From positions 1,984,001 to 2,048,000 of the forward strand of contig NZ_JQLI01000008.1 of the NCBI RefSeq assembly GCF_000744095.1: 64,000 bases of DNA, written 5' to 3'. The notes beneath the pieces are model-generated. The model did no database searches. It was given only the letters and a program-made list of their open reading frames with translations, and was not told the origin of the DNA. Position 1 is the stretch's first letter. Each line of letters begins with the position of its first letter. Origin of the DNA: Cupriavidus necator A5-1. Lineage in GTDB: Bacteria; Pseudomonadota; Gammaproteobacteria; Burkholderiales; Burkholderiaceae. The translations under genes and the position numbers were made by a program. Of the stretch, positions 44,105 through 53,507 are shown in pieces.

Positions 44105-45537
44105 CTTGGCACCTCCAAATCTGGCCAGCGGGACAAGAGATCCTGAGAAGCCTCGAACAGCGCAGCCGCGCCGAGAAGGTCGGACTCCCCGCGCAGGCGA
44201 CCCACCAGTTGCAATCCGATGGGCAGTCCGTCACGGCCAAAGCCGCAGGGCAGGGTGATGGCGGGATGGCCGGTCAGGTTGAACGGCATGGTCCAGGGGA
44301 ACCAGTTGGAGCGCACCTCGTCGTACAGCCGGCCGTCGATCTCTATCTGCCCGAACAGATCCTGGTCAATCGGCAGCGCAGTGCGCGCAATGGTGGGAAC
44401 GGCGATGAAGTCGTGGTCACGAAGCAGCCCCTGCAGGTGCCGGAACAGCCGGGTGCGTTCGAAGTTGGCCCGCTGGTAGTCGACCGCGCTGTAGTCATTG
44501 GCAAGGGCCAGCTGTTGCAGCAGCGAAGGGCTGAGCCGGTCTGGCTGCTCCCGAGCCATCTGACCAAAGCGCGCTCGCCATACAGTGTGGTTGATGGTGC
44601 GCCAGAGTGGCTCGATGTTGAAGCCCGAGCCAGGCATTTCTTCGAGCTCCGCACCCAGGTCCTGCAACCGCTCCAGCGCAGACGCGAAACACGCGGCCAC
44701 ATCCGCCGCGAGCGGTCGGCCTGCCGGCACGCTTGCGAACAGGATCCGCTTGCGCCGCAGGTCAGTGACAGAGCGCGTTGCACCGAGGTTATCGCTGGCG
44801 CGCACACCGGCAGACCACGGGTCTGATTCGTCTTCGCCGGACATTGCCTGGAGCATCAAGGCAGTGTCGGCCACCGTGCGCGAGATCGGGGTGACGTAGG
44901 TGAGGTTGCCGAAGGCATCCTCCACCTGAGAATGCGGAACCAGGCCGAGGCTTTGCTTCAGGCCTACGACGCCATTGCAGGCCGCCGGAATGCGGGTGGA
45001 GCCGCCGCCATCCGTTGCGATGCCGATCGGGGCGAGGCCAGTCGCTACTGCCACCGCCGCGCCGCCGCTGGAACCACCGCTGGTGCGGTCAGGGTGCCAG
45101 GCGTTGCGGGTGCGTCCAAACAGCGGCGCATCGGTGAGGCACTTCGCCCCGAACTCCGATGTGGTCGTTTTTCCTATGAGGATGGCGCCCTCGCGGCGTA
45201 GTCGGGCGACGGCCACCGCATCCTCGGTCGGAATGTTGTCCGCGAACAGCAGCGAGCCGAAGGTGGTACGCACGCCCCGCGTGTTCACCAGGTCCTTGCA
45301 GGCGTAAGGAATGCCGTGCAGCAATCCCGCAGGGTCGCCGCGCATGATCGCTTGCTCTGCGGCGCGTGCCTCGCGCATGGCCTCGTCCGGGCAAAGCGTG
45401 ATGAAGCAGTTGAGTGTCGATTGAAGCCGGGCGGCGCGGTCCAGTACGGCGCGCGTCACTTCGACCGGGGAAACCTCGCGGGCAATTATCGCTTCGCGAA
45501 GCCGCACAGCTGGCAAAAAGCAAAGTTCCTCATTCAT
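44101..45537 (-). CDS. Amidase-signature family hydrolase
   Basis: 478 residues with the amidase signature: Lys in GIPYACKDLVNTRG, Ser cis-Ser triad in DRTSGGSSGGAAVAVATGLAPIGIATDGGGSTRIPAACNGVVGLK. It hydrolyses a carboxamide to acid and ammonia, or acts on a related ester. The start at 45537 (MNEELCFLPAVRLREAI) matches the family; the frame runs on to 45609 without family features. Divergent from a LysR gene across 101 bases. Confidence 0.92.
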   Translation of the reverse strand: MNEELCFLPAVRLREAIIAREVSPVEVTRAVLDRAARLQSTLNCFITLCPDEAMREARAAEQAIMRGDPAGLLHGIPYACKDLVNTRGVRTTFGSLLFADNIPTEDAVAVARLRREGAILIGKTTTSEFGAKCLTDAPLFGRTRNAWHPDRTSGGSSGGAAVAVATGLAPIGIATDGGGSTRIPAACNGVVGLKQSLGLVPHSQVEDAFGNLTYVTPISRTVADTALMLQAMSGEDESDPWSAGVRASDNLGATRSVTDLRRKRILFASVPAGRPLAADVAACFASALERLQDLGAELEEMPGSGFNIEPLWRTINHTVWRARFGQMAREQPDRLSPSLLQQLALANDYSAVDYQRANFERTRLFRHLQGLLRDHDFIAVPTIARTALPIDQDLFGQIEIDGRLYDEVRSNWFPWTMPFNLTGHPAITLPCGFGRDGLPIGLQLVGRLRGESDLLGAAALFEASQDLLSRWPDLEVPR

Positions 45538-45638
45538 CGGAGAGACCCTCGGGAGATTCCGGCCCCAAAGTTGACACGCACCTCCCCACCCGGTCCAATA
45601 CTCGTTCACAATCAGGCCATATCGGAATCGTATGACCC

Positions 45639-46520
45639 ATGGACCTTAAGAGCCTGCGTTATTTCGTTGCTGTGGCGGAGGCCCACAGCGTGGGCAAGGC
45701 CGCCGAGCGCCTGCATATGGCGCAACCGCCGCTGTCCGTCCAGATTCGCAACCTCGAGGCACAACTCGGCACGGCGCTCTTTGTGCGCGAATCCACCGGA
45801 ATGCGACTGACCGACGCGGGCAGCGCGCTCTTCGCACGCGCGCGCGAAGCCCTGGCGTTGGCTAACGAGGGGTTCGAGGCGGCACGCGCCGTAGCGTCCG
45901 GGCGGCGTGGGCGGCTGTCTGTCGGCTACATGTTTTCGCTCGGCTACGCTGTACTGCCGAAGCTCGTGCCGCAGTTGCGCCGCACACTCCCGGACGTCGA
46001 ACTGCAGTTCGTCGAGATGAGCACCGCGACGTATGAAGCGCAAATCGTCGATCACAAGGTCACACTGGGTTTGTGTATGCCACCGATTCAGCGGCCTGAC
46101 CTGTCCACGACGATCGTGGGCATGCAACCGCTGCGGCTGGCCTTGCCTGCACGTGCACCGCTCGCACGGCTTTCGTCGGTACCGGTGGCACGGCTGCAGG
46201 GGCAGAGACTGATTGCGCTGCCCACACTGAAAGAGGGCACAGACACTTCGATGGTTGCCGCTCTGCTGCGGCGCCATCAGGTCACCATGCAAATCGTCGA
46301 ACGGGTGGAGACGGTTCACGCAGCACTGGCGCTGGTGCTCGCAGGTGAGGGGTATGCGATCGTGCCGGAGTGCGCGGAAGTCGGCCGGCCTCCGGGTGTA
46401 GTGTTCCGGAAGTTCAAGGAGGTCACAGAGGGGTTCGAGGTGGCCGTCTGCCGACGCCGCGATCTGGAAAGTCCTTTCATCGAGCCGTTCATCGCGGCGG
46501 CGCGGCACGCACTCCGATGA
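45639..46520 (+). CDS. LysR-family transcriptional regulator
   Basis: 293 residues: winged helix MDLKSLRYFVAVAEAHSVGKAAERLHMAQPPLSVQIRNLEAQLG, effector domain from about 90. Divergent from the amidase-Bug-aldolase operon, its likely target. A TTGACA lies at 45571-45576 in the intergenic DNA, but no good -10 follows at standard spacing. Confidence 0.92.
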   Translation: MDLKSLRYFVAVAEAHSVGKAAERLHMAQPPLSVQIRNLEAQLGTALFVRESTGMRLTDAGSALFARAREALALANEGFEAARAVASGRRGRLSVGYMFSLGYAVLPKLVPQLRRTLPDVELQFVEMSTATYEAQIVDHKVTLGLCMPPIQRPDLSTTIVGMQPLRLALPARAPLARLSSVPVARLQGQRLIALPTLKEGTDTSMVAALLRRHQVTMQIVERVETVHAALALVLAGEGYAIVPECAEVGRPPGVVFRKFKEVTEGFEVAVCRRRDLESPFIEPFIAAARHALR

Positions 46521-46706
46521 CGGCTATGCATCGGCGGTTAACGTCGGATCGACCACTAATCGCGCGTGGCCGGCGTCCCTTTGGCTTAGATCTCCGCGCC
46601 GACAGTGGCCGGTGTGATCGGGGCGCTGGCGACGAGGCTCCCTGAAACGCTGCTCGGGCGCAGCGCCGAAGCGGACTACGCTACCGAAGCCTGTCCTGGC
46701 CTGGGG

Positions 46707-47531
46707 TCAGGCGCCCGGCTCGGTCGCATTGGAAGAATCGGCATCGATCCACACGCGCGTTGACGCGCCCACGCGCGACAAGCGCATCTGGTACGTGTAA
46801 CGCTCCGGGTGATAGAGGCCGACCAGGAACTGTACGGGCCTGCCATGCCGGTCCGAGACGACGCGCGACACACGCAACAGCGGCACGCCAGGGGCGATGC
46901 GCAGGATACGCGCCACGTCGAGGTCGGCCACGGCAGCACCGAGGGTCTGGTCGGCAGAGACAACTTCCACCCCATGCCGCTCCAGCGCCACGAGCATTGG
47001 GGTGTCCTGCAAAGTATGGCGATCGAGCGCGCCGGCCAGCTCGCCGGGAACGAACACTTCGGTATAGGCAATCGGCTGCGCCTTGAACTTGCGCACGCGC
47101 ACCACCTTGAGCACGGGCGCCCCGGGCGGCAGGCTCAGCGCCGCACTGACGGCCGGCGGCGCCGGCATTCGCTTCCATTCGAGCACGGTCACGCGCGTGC
47201 GCATGCTGACACTGACGATGTTGTCGAGCAGTCCGCTGCGCACGGCGGCGGCCGGTGCATCGTGCCGGAAGGTCGGTACCGTGCCCTTGCCCCGCAGCCG
47301 GGCGACCAGGCCCTCCTCCTGCAATCGCGCCAGCGCCGAGCGCACCGTCACGCGCGCCACGCCGAATTCTTCGGCAAGTTGCCGCTCCCCGGGCAAGGGC
47401 ATCCCCGTTTCGTAGAAGCCGCTCCGGATGCGGTCTCGCAGGATCAGGCGGACCTGCTGGAAGCGGGGCAAGTTGGGATTGGCGTCGAGTGGCATGGGCG
47501 GGTGGGGCGGCCTGCGGCCCTGTGCTGCCAT
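46707..47531 (-). CDS. GntR-family regulator with UTRA domain
   Basis: 274 residues. Winged helix (RLILRDRIRSGFYETGMPLPGERQLAEEFGVARVTVRSALARLQEEGLV) and a UTRA (HutC/FadR-like) ligand domain with PIAYTEVFVPGEL and PVQFLVGLYHPERYTYQMRL. Start could also be the Met at 47495. It closes the leftward operon of Bug receptor, aconitase-like subunits and lyase, 62 bases below the lyase, and so probably regulates it. Confidence 0.9.
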   Translation of the reverse strand: MAAQGRRPPHPPMPLDANPNLPRFQQVRLILRDRIRSGFYETGMPLPGERQLAEEFGVARVTVRSALARLQEEGLVARLRGKGTVPTFRHDAPAAAVRSGLLDNIVSVSMRTRVTVLEWKRMPAPPAVSAALSLPPGAPVLKVVRVRKFKAQPIAYTEVFVPGELAGALDRHTLQDTPMLVALERHGVEVVSADQTLGAAVADLDVARILRIAPGVPLLRVSRVVSDRHGRPVQFLVGLYHPERYTYQMRLSRVGASTRVWIDADSSNATEPGA

Positions 47532-47593
47532 GCCGCCACGGTACGCCCTCGGCGCCGCTGCGACAAGTGCTCCTGGTGCCGAGTTCAGGCGAC

Positions 47594-48448
47594 CTATTCG
47601 TATCGCTTGCCCAGCGCCAGCATCTGCGGCGTGCCGATCATCTCGTTGAGCGCCTGGAATGACAGCATCCGATCCAGGTACGGCGTGGTGGTGCCGTGCG
47701 AGGCCAGGCTTTGCAGGTAGTCACGCAGCGCGAAGCTCAGGGCCCGCACGGTCCCGCCGGGGAAGATCACGATGCGGAAGCCGATTTCCTCCAGCTCTGG
47801 CGCGGGCAGCACGGGCGTCTTGCCGCCTTCGACCATATTGGCCAGCAGCGGCGCGCGGCTGCCCAGCCGCGCGATGGCGGCGGTCATGTCATCGCGGCTG
47901 CGCAGTGCTTCCACAAACAGAACGTCGGCGCCGGCCTCGGCATAGCGCTCGGCGCGTTCGAGCGCCGCCTCCATACCCTCCACGGCAACGGCGTCGGTGC
48001 GCGCGATGACCAGCGTGTTCGCATCACGGCGCGCGTCGCAGGCTGCCCGAATCTTGCCGGCCATCTCGGTTGCGGCAATCACTGACTTGCCGTCGAGGTG
48101 CCCGCAGCGCTTCGGCATCGCCTGGTCTTCGAGCTGGATTGCCGATGCCCCGGCGCGCTCCAGCACGCGCACGGTCTGCATCACGTTGAGCGCGTTGCCG
48201 AAGCCGGTATCGGCATCGACGATCAACGGCAGCGCCACGCGTTCACGGATATTGCGGGTGACGGACGCCACGTCGTCGAGCGACAGGAAGCCGATGTCCG
48301 GCCGACCGAAGCGCGTATAGGCGAGGCTGGCGCCCGACAGGTAGGCGGCCTGGAATCCGGCCTGTTCGACCAGCAGGGCCGAAAAGGCGTCGTAGACGCC
48401 CGGTGCGGTAACGATGCCGGGTTGTTGCAGGCGTTGCTTCAGCGTCAT
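47594..48448 (-). CDS. Isocitrate lyase/PEP mutase-family lyase
   Basis: 284 residues. TIM-barrel features: VYDAFSALLVEQAGFQAAYLSGASLAY, metal-binding DADTGFGNALNV and ED, and active loop KRCGHLDGK (KKCGH in isocitrate lyase). Family members include methylisocitrate, dimethylmalate and oxaloacetate lyases that split a 2-hydroxy acid to a keto acid plus a carboxylate. The start overlaps the small aconitase-subunit stop as ATGA, so it likely cleaves the product of that hydratase. Confidence 0.88.
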   Translation of the reverse strand: MTLKQRLQQPGIVTAPGVYDAFSALLVEQAGFQAAYLSGASLAYTRFGRPDIGFLSLDDVASVTRNIRERVALPLIVDADTGFGNALNVMQTVRVLERAGASAIQLEDQAMPKRCGHLDGKSVIAATEMAGKIRAACDARRDANTLVIARTDAVAVEGMEAALERAERYAEAGADVLFVEALRSRDDMTAAIARLGSRAPLLANMVEGGKTPVLPAPELEEIGFRIVIFPGGTVRALSFALRDYLQSLASHGTTTPYLDRMLSFQALNEMIGTPQMLALGKRYE

Positions 48449-48975
48449 GATGTGGTTTCGTTCACGGTGAGTTGGCCTGTCGCGATCTTGCGCATCAGGT
48501 GCGGCACAAGTCCGCCGTCGCGGATCATAGCCACCAGGTGTGGCGGAATCGGCTCGCATTGTAGCGGCGAATGGTCTTCGACGATGACCTGCGCTGTGCC
48601 GATGTCGCAGCCGACGCGCCGGCCGGGGGCGATCCGCTGCAGCGCGGGGCACGTTAGCAGCGGCAGGCCCAGGTTGAAGCCATTGCGATAAAACAGGCCT
48701 GCGAACGAGGGCGCCACGACGGCGGCAACGCCGAGATGGCGCAGCACCTCCACGGCCTGCTCGCGCGAGGATCCCGCGCCGAAGTTGCGCCCGCCGAACA
48801 CGATGTCGCCGGGCTGCACCGCGGTGGCGAAGGTGGGATCGACCTGTTCCATGCAATGGCGGGCGATCTCGTCGATGCCGAACTTCATGTAGGCCCCTGG
48901 CGCGAGCAGGTCGGTATTAATGTCGTCGCCGAATACCCAGGCGCGACCGGTATACGGCGCAGCACGTTGATTCAC
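48445..48975 (-). CDS. Aconitase-family dehydratase small subunit (LeuD-like)
   Basis: 176 residues with swivelling-domain hallmarks: WVFGDDINTDLLAPGAYMKF, FGGRNFGAGSSREQAVEVLRHLGVAAVVAPSFAGLFYRNGFNLGLPLL. GTG start overlaps the large-subunit stop as GTGA (48972-48975). Together with the large subunit it should hydrate/dehydrate a branched dicarboxylic acid. The linkage to a lyase rather than to leucine genes argues against a role in leucine synthesis. Confidence 0.88.
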   Translation of the reverse strand: MNQRAAPYTGRAWVFGDDINTDLLAPGAYMKFGIDEIARHCMEQVDPTFATAVQPGDIVFGGRNFGAGSSREQAVEVLRHLGVAAVVAPSFAGLFYRNGFNLGLPLLTCPALQRIAPGRRVGCDIGTAQVIVEDHSPLQCEPIPPHLVAMIRDGGLVPHLMRKIATGQLTVNETTS

Positions 48976-50270
48976 GCCAGCCTCTCCCGTGGATCGGCGA
49001 TACGGCCCGCAATCGCCGACGCGGCCACCGTGTAGGGCGAGCCCAGGTAGACCTGCGACGATGCGGCGCCCATGCGCCCCTTGAAATTGCGTGCCGTGGC
49101 GCTGATCACCACGGTGTCTTCGCCAAAGCGGTGTTCGCCGTATCCGGCGCAGGCGCCGCACGCGTTTGGCAGCAGTTCGGCCCCGGCGTCCAGCAGTGCG
49201 CCGAGCGTGCCTTCCTGCGCGGCTTGCGCCTGGTCGGCGGCGCTCGCCGGCGCCACCAGCAGCCGGGTATTGCGTGCCACGCGCTGGCCGCGCAGCACCT
49301 CGGCCGCCATGCGCAGGTCTTCGAGCTTGGCGCCAGTGCAGGCGCCGATATAGGCGATATCGACCGCCACGTTGCCGAGGGTATCGACGTCGCCGGCATC
49401 GGCAGGCGTACCGGGCCGCGACACCTGCGGCGCCAGCGACGCGGCGTCGAAGTCGTGCGTGGCGAGGCAGGCGGCGTCGGCATCGGACTGCCAGGTATCG
49501 ATATCGATGGACGCTGGGTCGACGCCCGCGGTCAGCAGCCAGTCGCGTGTGACTGGGTCAGGAGGGACCAGTCCGACCTGCGCGCCCAACTCGGCAGTCA
49601 TGTTCGACAGCGTCATCCGCTCCTGCATCGACAATGCCGACACCGCGGCGCCCGTGTACTCCACGGCCTGGTACTGGCCGCCGTCCATGCCGAACTGCGT
49701 GCACAGTCGCAGCATCATGTCCTTGGCCGACACGCCGGCGCGCAGCTGGCCATGCCATTGCATGCGAATGGTCTGCGGCACCCGCACCCAGATCTCGCCG
49801 GTCACCAGCACGCCGAGCATCTCGGTGGCGCCGATGCCGAACATGTAGGCGCCGAACGCGCCGCCGGTCGACGAATGGCTGTCGCCGCCCACGGCGAACA
49901 TCCCGGGATGCAGGTAGCCTTTTTGCGGCACCACCACGTGGCAGATGCCCTCCATGTCGTGCAGGCGCGCCACGCCTGCGTCCCTGACCCAGTCGCGCGC
50001 GATCTGGACGATCTTGCGGCTGTCGGGGTCATGTGCTGGGACGTAGTGGTCCGTGACCACCACGACCTTGGCCGGGTCCCAGACCTTTGCGCCGATTTTC
50101 TCCAGCAGCGGCTGCACACGGCGTGGGCCGCCCGAGTCGTGCATCATGGCCAGGTCCACGCGACAATTGATGATCTCGCCCGGCGTGACCTGGCCACGGC
50201 CGGCCGCGCGGGCCAGCAGCTTCTGCGCCAGTGTCTGTGCCGGCGTCTTTGCCAGGTTCTGCGCCATCAT
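48972..50270 (-). CDS. Aconitase-family dehydratase large subunit (LeuC-like)
   Basis: 432 residues carrying the three 4Fe-4S cysteines: YIGACTGAKLEDL and LLPNACGACAGYGEHR, plus GGDSHSSTGGAFGAYMFGIGATEM near residue 125. The compact length fits the LeuC/DmdA group rather than full aconitase. The ATG at 50270 overlaps the receptor stop; a second ATG follows at once (50267). Substrate unknown: isopropylmalate-, citramalate- or dimethylmalate-like acids are all possible. Confidence 0.88.
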   Translation of the reverse strand: MMAQNLAKTPAQTLAQKLLARAAGRGQVTPGEIINCRVDLAMMHDSGGPRRVQPLLEKIGAKVWDPAKVVVVTDHYVPAHDPDSRKIVQIARDWVRDAGVARLHDMEGICHVVVPQKGYLHPGMFAVGGDSHSSTGGAFGAYMFGIGATEMLGVLVTGEIWVRVPQTIRMQWHGQLRAGVSAKDMMLRLCTQFGMDGGQYQAVEYTGAAVSALSMQERMTLSNMTAELGAQVGLVPPDPVTRDWLLTAGVDPASIDIDTWQSDADAACLATHDFDAASLAPQVSRPGTPADAGDVDTLGNVAVDIAYIGACTGAKLEDLRMAAEVLRGQRVARNTRLLVAPASAADQAQAAQEGTLGALLDAGAELLPNACGACAGYGEHRFGEDTVVISATARNFKGRMGAASSQVYLGSPYTVAASAIAGRIADPRERLA

Positions 50271-51235
50271 TCCACCCGCGTGCCCGACGCCTGGATGACC
50301 TTCGCCCAGTGCTGGATATCCTTGCGCACGAACTGCGCGAACGCCTGCGGCGTCATGCTCACCGCGGTGGCGGCCTCGGTTTCCATCCGCTGCTTGTAGG
50401 CGGGATCTTCCACGGCGATCTTCACGGCACGATAGAGCTGGTCGGTGACCGCCTGCGGCAGCCTGGCGGGGCCGAAAAGGCCAAACCATGCCGACGACTC
50501 GAACCCCTTCACGGTGCTGCCGACGGCCGGAACGCCCTGGAACTGTGGCAACGGCTCCTTGCTGCTGACGCCGAGGATCTTGAGTGCGCCGGTCCTGGCA
50601 TGTGGCAGCACGTTGACGGTGCTGGCGAACATCAGGTCCACAGTGCCGCCGAGCAGGTCGGTCAGTGCGGGGTTCGTGCCCTTGTAGGGGATGTTGAGGA
50701 TGTCGGTGCCGGTCTGCAGCTTGAACTGCTCGCTGGCCAGGTGCAGCGACGACCCCTGCGCACCGATGGCGAAGTTAAGCTTGCCCGGATTGCGCTTCGC
50801 GTAGTCGATCAGGCCCGCGGTGGTGTCGAACGGCACGTTCTTGCGGGCCACCAGCACGCTCGGCACGCGCGCGACCATCGAGATCGGCGTGAAGTCCTTG
50901 ACCGCGTCGAACGGCAGGTTCCTGTAAAGCGACGCGTTGATGGTATGGCCGGTAAAGCTCATTAGCAGCGTGCTGCCGTCCGGGGTGCTGCGCGCCACGA
51001 ATTGCGCGGCGATGTTGCCGCCGGCGCCGGGCTTGTTGTCGACGACAACGGTACGCTGCAGCGTCTCGCCCATCGAACGGGCGATCAGGCGCGCCAGTGC
51101 ATCGGTGGTGCCGCCGGCGGGGCTGCCGACCACGATTGTGATTGGCTTGTCCGCTGCGGCCCGCGCCACGGGGGCCAGCACGGCCAGGGCGGCCAGCGCA
51201 GTGCTGGCGAGAATCTTTCTTCTGCTGAACGGCAT
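50267..51235 (-). CDS. Bug-family periplasmic solute receptor
   Basis: 322 residues: Tat-like start MPFSRRKILASTALAALAVL, then KPITIVVGSPAGGTTDALARLIARSMGETLQ and VVDNKPGAGGNIAAQFVARSTPDGST. The RR in the signal suggests possible twin-arginine export. It heads the operon with the aconitase-like subunits, so it probably binds their substrate. Confidence 0.9.
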   Translation of the reverse strand: MPFSRRKILASTALAALAVLAPVARAAADKPITIVVGSPAGGTTDALARLIARSMGETLQRTVVVDNKPGAGGNIAAQFVARSTPDGSTLLMSFTGHTINASLYRNLPFDAVKDFTPISMVARVPSVLVARKNVPFDTTAGLIDYAKRNPGKLNFAIGAQGSSLHLASEQFKLQTGTDILNIPYKGTNPALTDLLGGTVDLMFASTVNVLPHARTGALKILGVSSKEPLPQFQGVPAVGSTVKGFESSAWFGLFGPARLPQAVTDQLYRAVKIAVEDPAYKQRMETEAATAVSMTPQAFAQFVRKDIQHWAKVIQASGTRVE

Positions 51236-51317
51236 GTCTGTCTCCACGGCTGTTTCTTCTCCCGAAGGAGTCAGTGGGACTCTATGCCTCGTCGCCGCGC
51301 TACTCAATGGAACCGGG

Positions 51318-51337
51318 TGGTCCTATCGATGGGACCA
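51318..51337. promoter_or_regulatory. Near-perfect 20-bp palindrome between divergent operons
   Basis: TGGTCCTATCGATGGGACCA is symmetric except for one pair. It lies midway between the Bug/aconitase-like operon (start 51235, leftward) and the dioxygenase/BKACE operon (start 51429, rightward). The TGGTC/GACCA arms resemble operators of UTRA-type GntR regulators, and one such gene closes the leftward operon. Confidence 0.55.
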
Positions 51338-51428
51338 GTTCGGCGGTGCAGCCAACGTGACGTCATTTGGCCCGCTTTCTTCCTGACGTCGCAATGCCCG
51401 ATTCATTCATGGCGTGTCAGGAGGCTGA

Positions 51429-52331
51429 ATGATGCGCATCGAGCAATTGACCGCCAGCATTGGCGCCGAGCTAACCGGCGTGAGCCTTGCCGATGCCATC
51501 CATGATGACGGGCTGTTCAACGAGATCCGTGCCGCGCTGCTCCAGCACAAGTTCCTGTTCCTGCGTGACCAGGACATTTCCCGTGCCGAGCATGTTGCGT
51601 TTGCAGAGCGGTTTGGCAAGCTGGAAGATCACCCTGTAGCCGGCAGCCATCCGGAACACCCCGGCCTGGTGCAGATCTACAAGAGGCCTGACCAGCCGAT
51701 GGACCGATACGAGAATGCCTGGCACAGCGATGCGACCTGGCGCGAGGCACCTCCAATGGGGTGCGTGCTGCGCTGTGTTGAAAGTCCCGGCGTGGGGGGC
51801 GATTCCATGTGGGCGAACATGGCGCTTGCTTACGAGAACTTGCCAGCGTATGTGAAAGCGCAAGTTTCCGGCTTGCGCGCACGACACAGTATCGAAGCGA
51901 GCTTCGGCGCGGCCATGCCGATCGAAAAGCGCCTGGCACTGAAGGCGCAATACCCGGATGCCGAGCATCCTGTGGTGCGGATTCACCCGGAAACCGGCGA
52001 GAACATCCTCTTCGTCAACGCCTTCACCACACATTTCACCAACTTCCATACGCCGGCAAACGTGCGTTACGGCCAGGATGCCAACCTGGGTGCTGCCGAC
52101 TTGCTGCGTTACCTGGTGACCCAGGTCCTCATTCCCGAGTACCAGGTGCGTTGGTGCTGGAAGGCCAACAACATGGCGATCTGGGACAACCGCAGCACCC
52201 AGCATTACGCCGTGATGGACTACGCGCCATGCCACCGCAAGATGGAGCGCGCCGGCATCATCGGCGACAAGCCGTTTGGCATTGGCGAAGGTGAGGCCAA
52301 GGCGCAAGCACGCCAGCCAGTAGTTGCCTGA
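51429..52331 (+). CDS. TauD/TfdA-family Fe(II)/2-oxoglutarate dioxygenase
   Basis: 300 residues with the facial triad: HSD in AWHSDATWREAPP (about 98-100) and the distal His in RSTQHYAVMDY, followed by an Arg-containing region for 2-oxoglutarate (CHRKMERAGI). Hydroxylates an unactivated carbon, often releasing sulfite, an alcohol or an aldehyde. AGGAGG precedes ATGs at 51429 and 51432. It is 24 bases before the BKACE gene. Confidence 0.9.
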   Translation: MMRIEQLTASIGAELTGVSLADAIHDDGLFNEIRAALLQHKFLFLRDQDISRAEHVAFAERFGKLEDHPVAGSHPEHPGLVQIYKRPDQPMDRYENAWHSDATWREAPPMGCVLRCVESPGVGGDSMWANMALAYENLPAYVKAQVSGLRARHSIEASFGAAMPIEKRLALKAQYPDAEHPVVRIHPETGENILFVNAFTTHFTNFHTPANVRYGQDANLGAADLLRYLVTQVLIPEYQVRWCWKANNMAIWDNRSTQHYAVMDYAPCHRKMERAGIIGDKPFGIGEGEAKAQARQPVVA

Positions 52332-52355
52332 ACCCGTTATCCCAAGGAAAGAGAC

Positions 52356-53447
52356 ATGGATTTCATCGACGGTTCGTTGTTCCCCGAGAATCAGCAAAAG
52401 CTGGTCATTACCGCAGCCCCTTATGGTCCGGAATGGATGCCCTCCGATTTTCCGGAAGACATCGTGGTGACGATGGAGGAACAGATCCAGAAGGCTGTCG
52501 ACTGCTACAACGCCGGCGCCACCGTGCTGCACGTGCATGTGCGTGAAGAGGATGGGAAGGGCTCGAAGCGCCTGTCCAAATTCAACGAACTGCTCGCCGG
52601 CATTCGTGCACGCGTGCCGGACATGATCCTGCAGGTAGGCGGTTCGATCTCGTTTGTGCCGGAGAATGAAGGTGATGTTGCCAAGTGGCTCTCGGACGAT
52701 CCCCGCCACATGCTGGCCGAACTGAAGCCGACGCCGGACCAGGTAACGATCGCTATCAACACCAACCAGATGAACGTGGTCGAGCAGATGTGCGCGGCCG
52801 ACGTTGCCGGAACCTCGCTGGCCGATCCGGCGAACTATCGCGCCTACCGCGAGATGACCATTCCCGCCGGGCCGGAATGGGTGGAAGAGCACATCCGCCG
52901 CCTCTGCAGCACGGGCGTCCAGACACACTTCCAGCTCGCGAACATCGCTCAACTGGAAACGGTGGAGCGCATGATGCGCAGGGGTAGCTGCAATGTGCCC
53001 CTGATCTTGACCTGGGTGGCCATCGGCGGAGGCTTCGAAGCCCCCAACATCTACAACCTGGCGAATTTCGTGCGTGCCTGCCTGAATGGTTCGGTTCTGA
53101 CGCTGGAAACCTCGATGCTCAACGTGCTGCCCCTCAATATGATGGCGATCGCAATGGGCCTGCACGTGCGTTGCGGTATCGAGGACAACATCTGGACCCC
53201 GCGACGGGACCGCAAGATGGGCACTGTCGAGCAGATCGAGCAGCTAGTTCGAATCTCGCGTGACGTTGGCCGCGATGTTGCCAATGCGAGTAAAGCTCGG
53301 GAAATCTACAAGATCGGCACGTTCTACGGCAGCGCCGATGAGGCGCTGGCTGAGAACGGCTTCGCGCCAAACCGCAGACCGGGCCAGGTCGGCTTTACAC
53401 AGCACGCTGGCAGTGATGCGCGGCCTCTGGCTCGTCGGGCCGCTTAG
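52356..53447 (+). CDS. BKACE-family beta-keto acid cleavage enzyme
   Basis: 363 residues (Kce/DUF849 fold). KLVITAAPYGPEWMPSDFP at the start, the zinc-binding HVHVREEDGKGS (His-x-His), GGSISF and later EDNIW near residue 275. These enzymes convert a beta-keto acid plus acetyl-CoA to acetoacetate and a new acyl-CoA. Acetoacetyl-CoA synthetase is encoded just opposite, which fits acetoacetate as a product. Known members act on keto-aminohexanoate and dehydrocarnitine; the ligand here is open. Confidence 0.9.
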   Translation: MDFIDGSLFPENQQKLVITAAPYGPEWMPSDFPEDIVVTMEEQIQKAVDCYNAGATVLHVHVREEDGKGSKRLSKFNELLAGIRARVPDMILQVGGSISFVPENEGDVAKWLSDDPRHMLAELKPTPDQVTIAINTNQMNVVEQMCAADVAGTSLADPANYRAYREMTIPAGPEWVEEHIRRLCSTGVQTHFQLANIAQLETVERMMRRGSCNVPLILTWVAIGGGFEAPNIYNLANFVRACLNGSVLTLETSMLNVLPLNMMAIAMGLHVRCGIEDNIWTPRRDRKMGTVEQIEQLVRISRDVGRDVANASKAREIYKIGTFYGSADEALAENGFAPNRRPGQVGFTQHAGSDARPLARRAA

Positions 53448-53507
53448 GCACGCCGCAGTACCCACCCCATCGCCCGCACTGTACTCAGCGCCCAGGCGTA
53501 GGGAATT

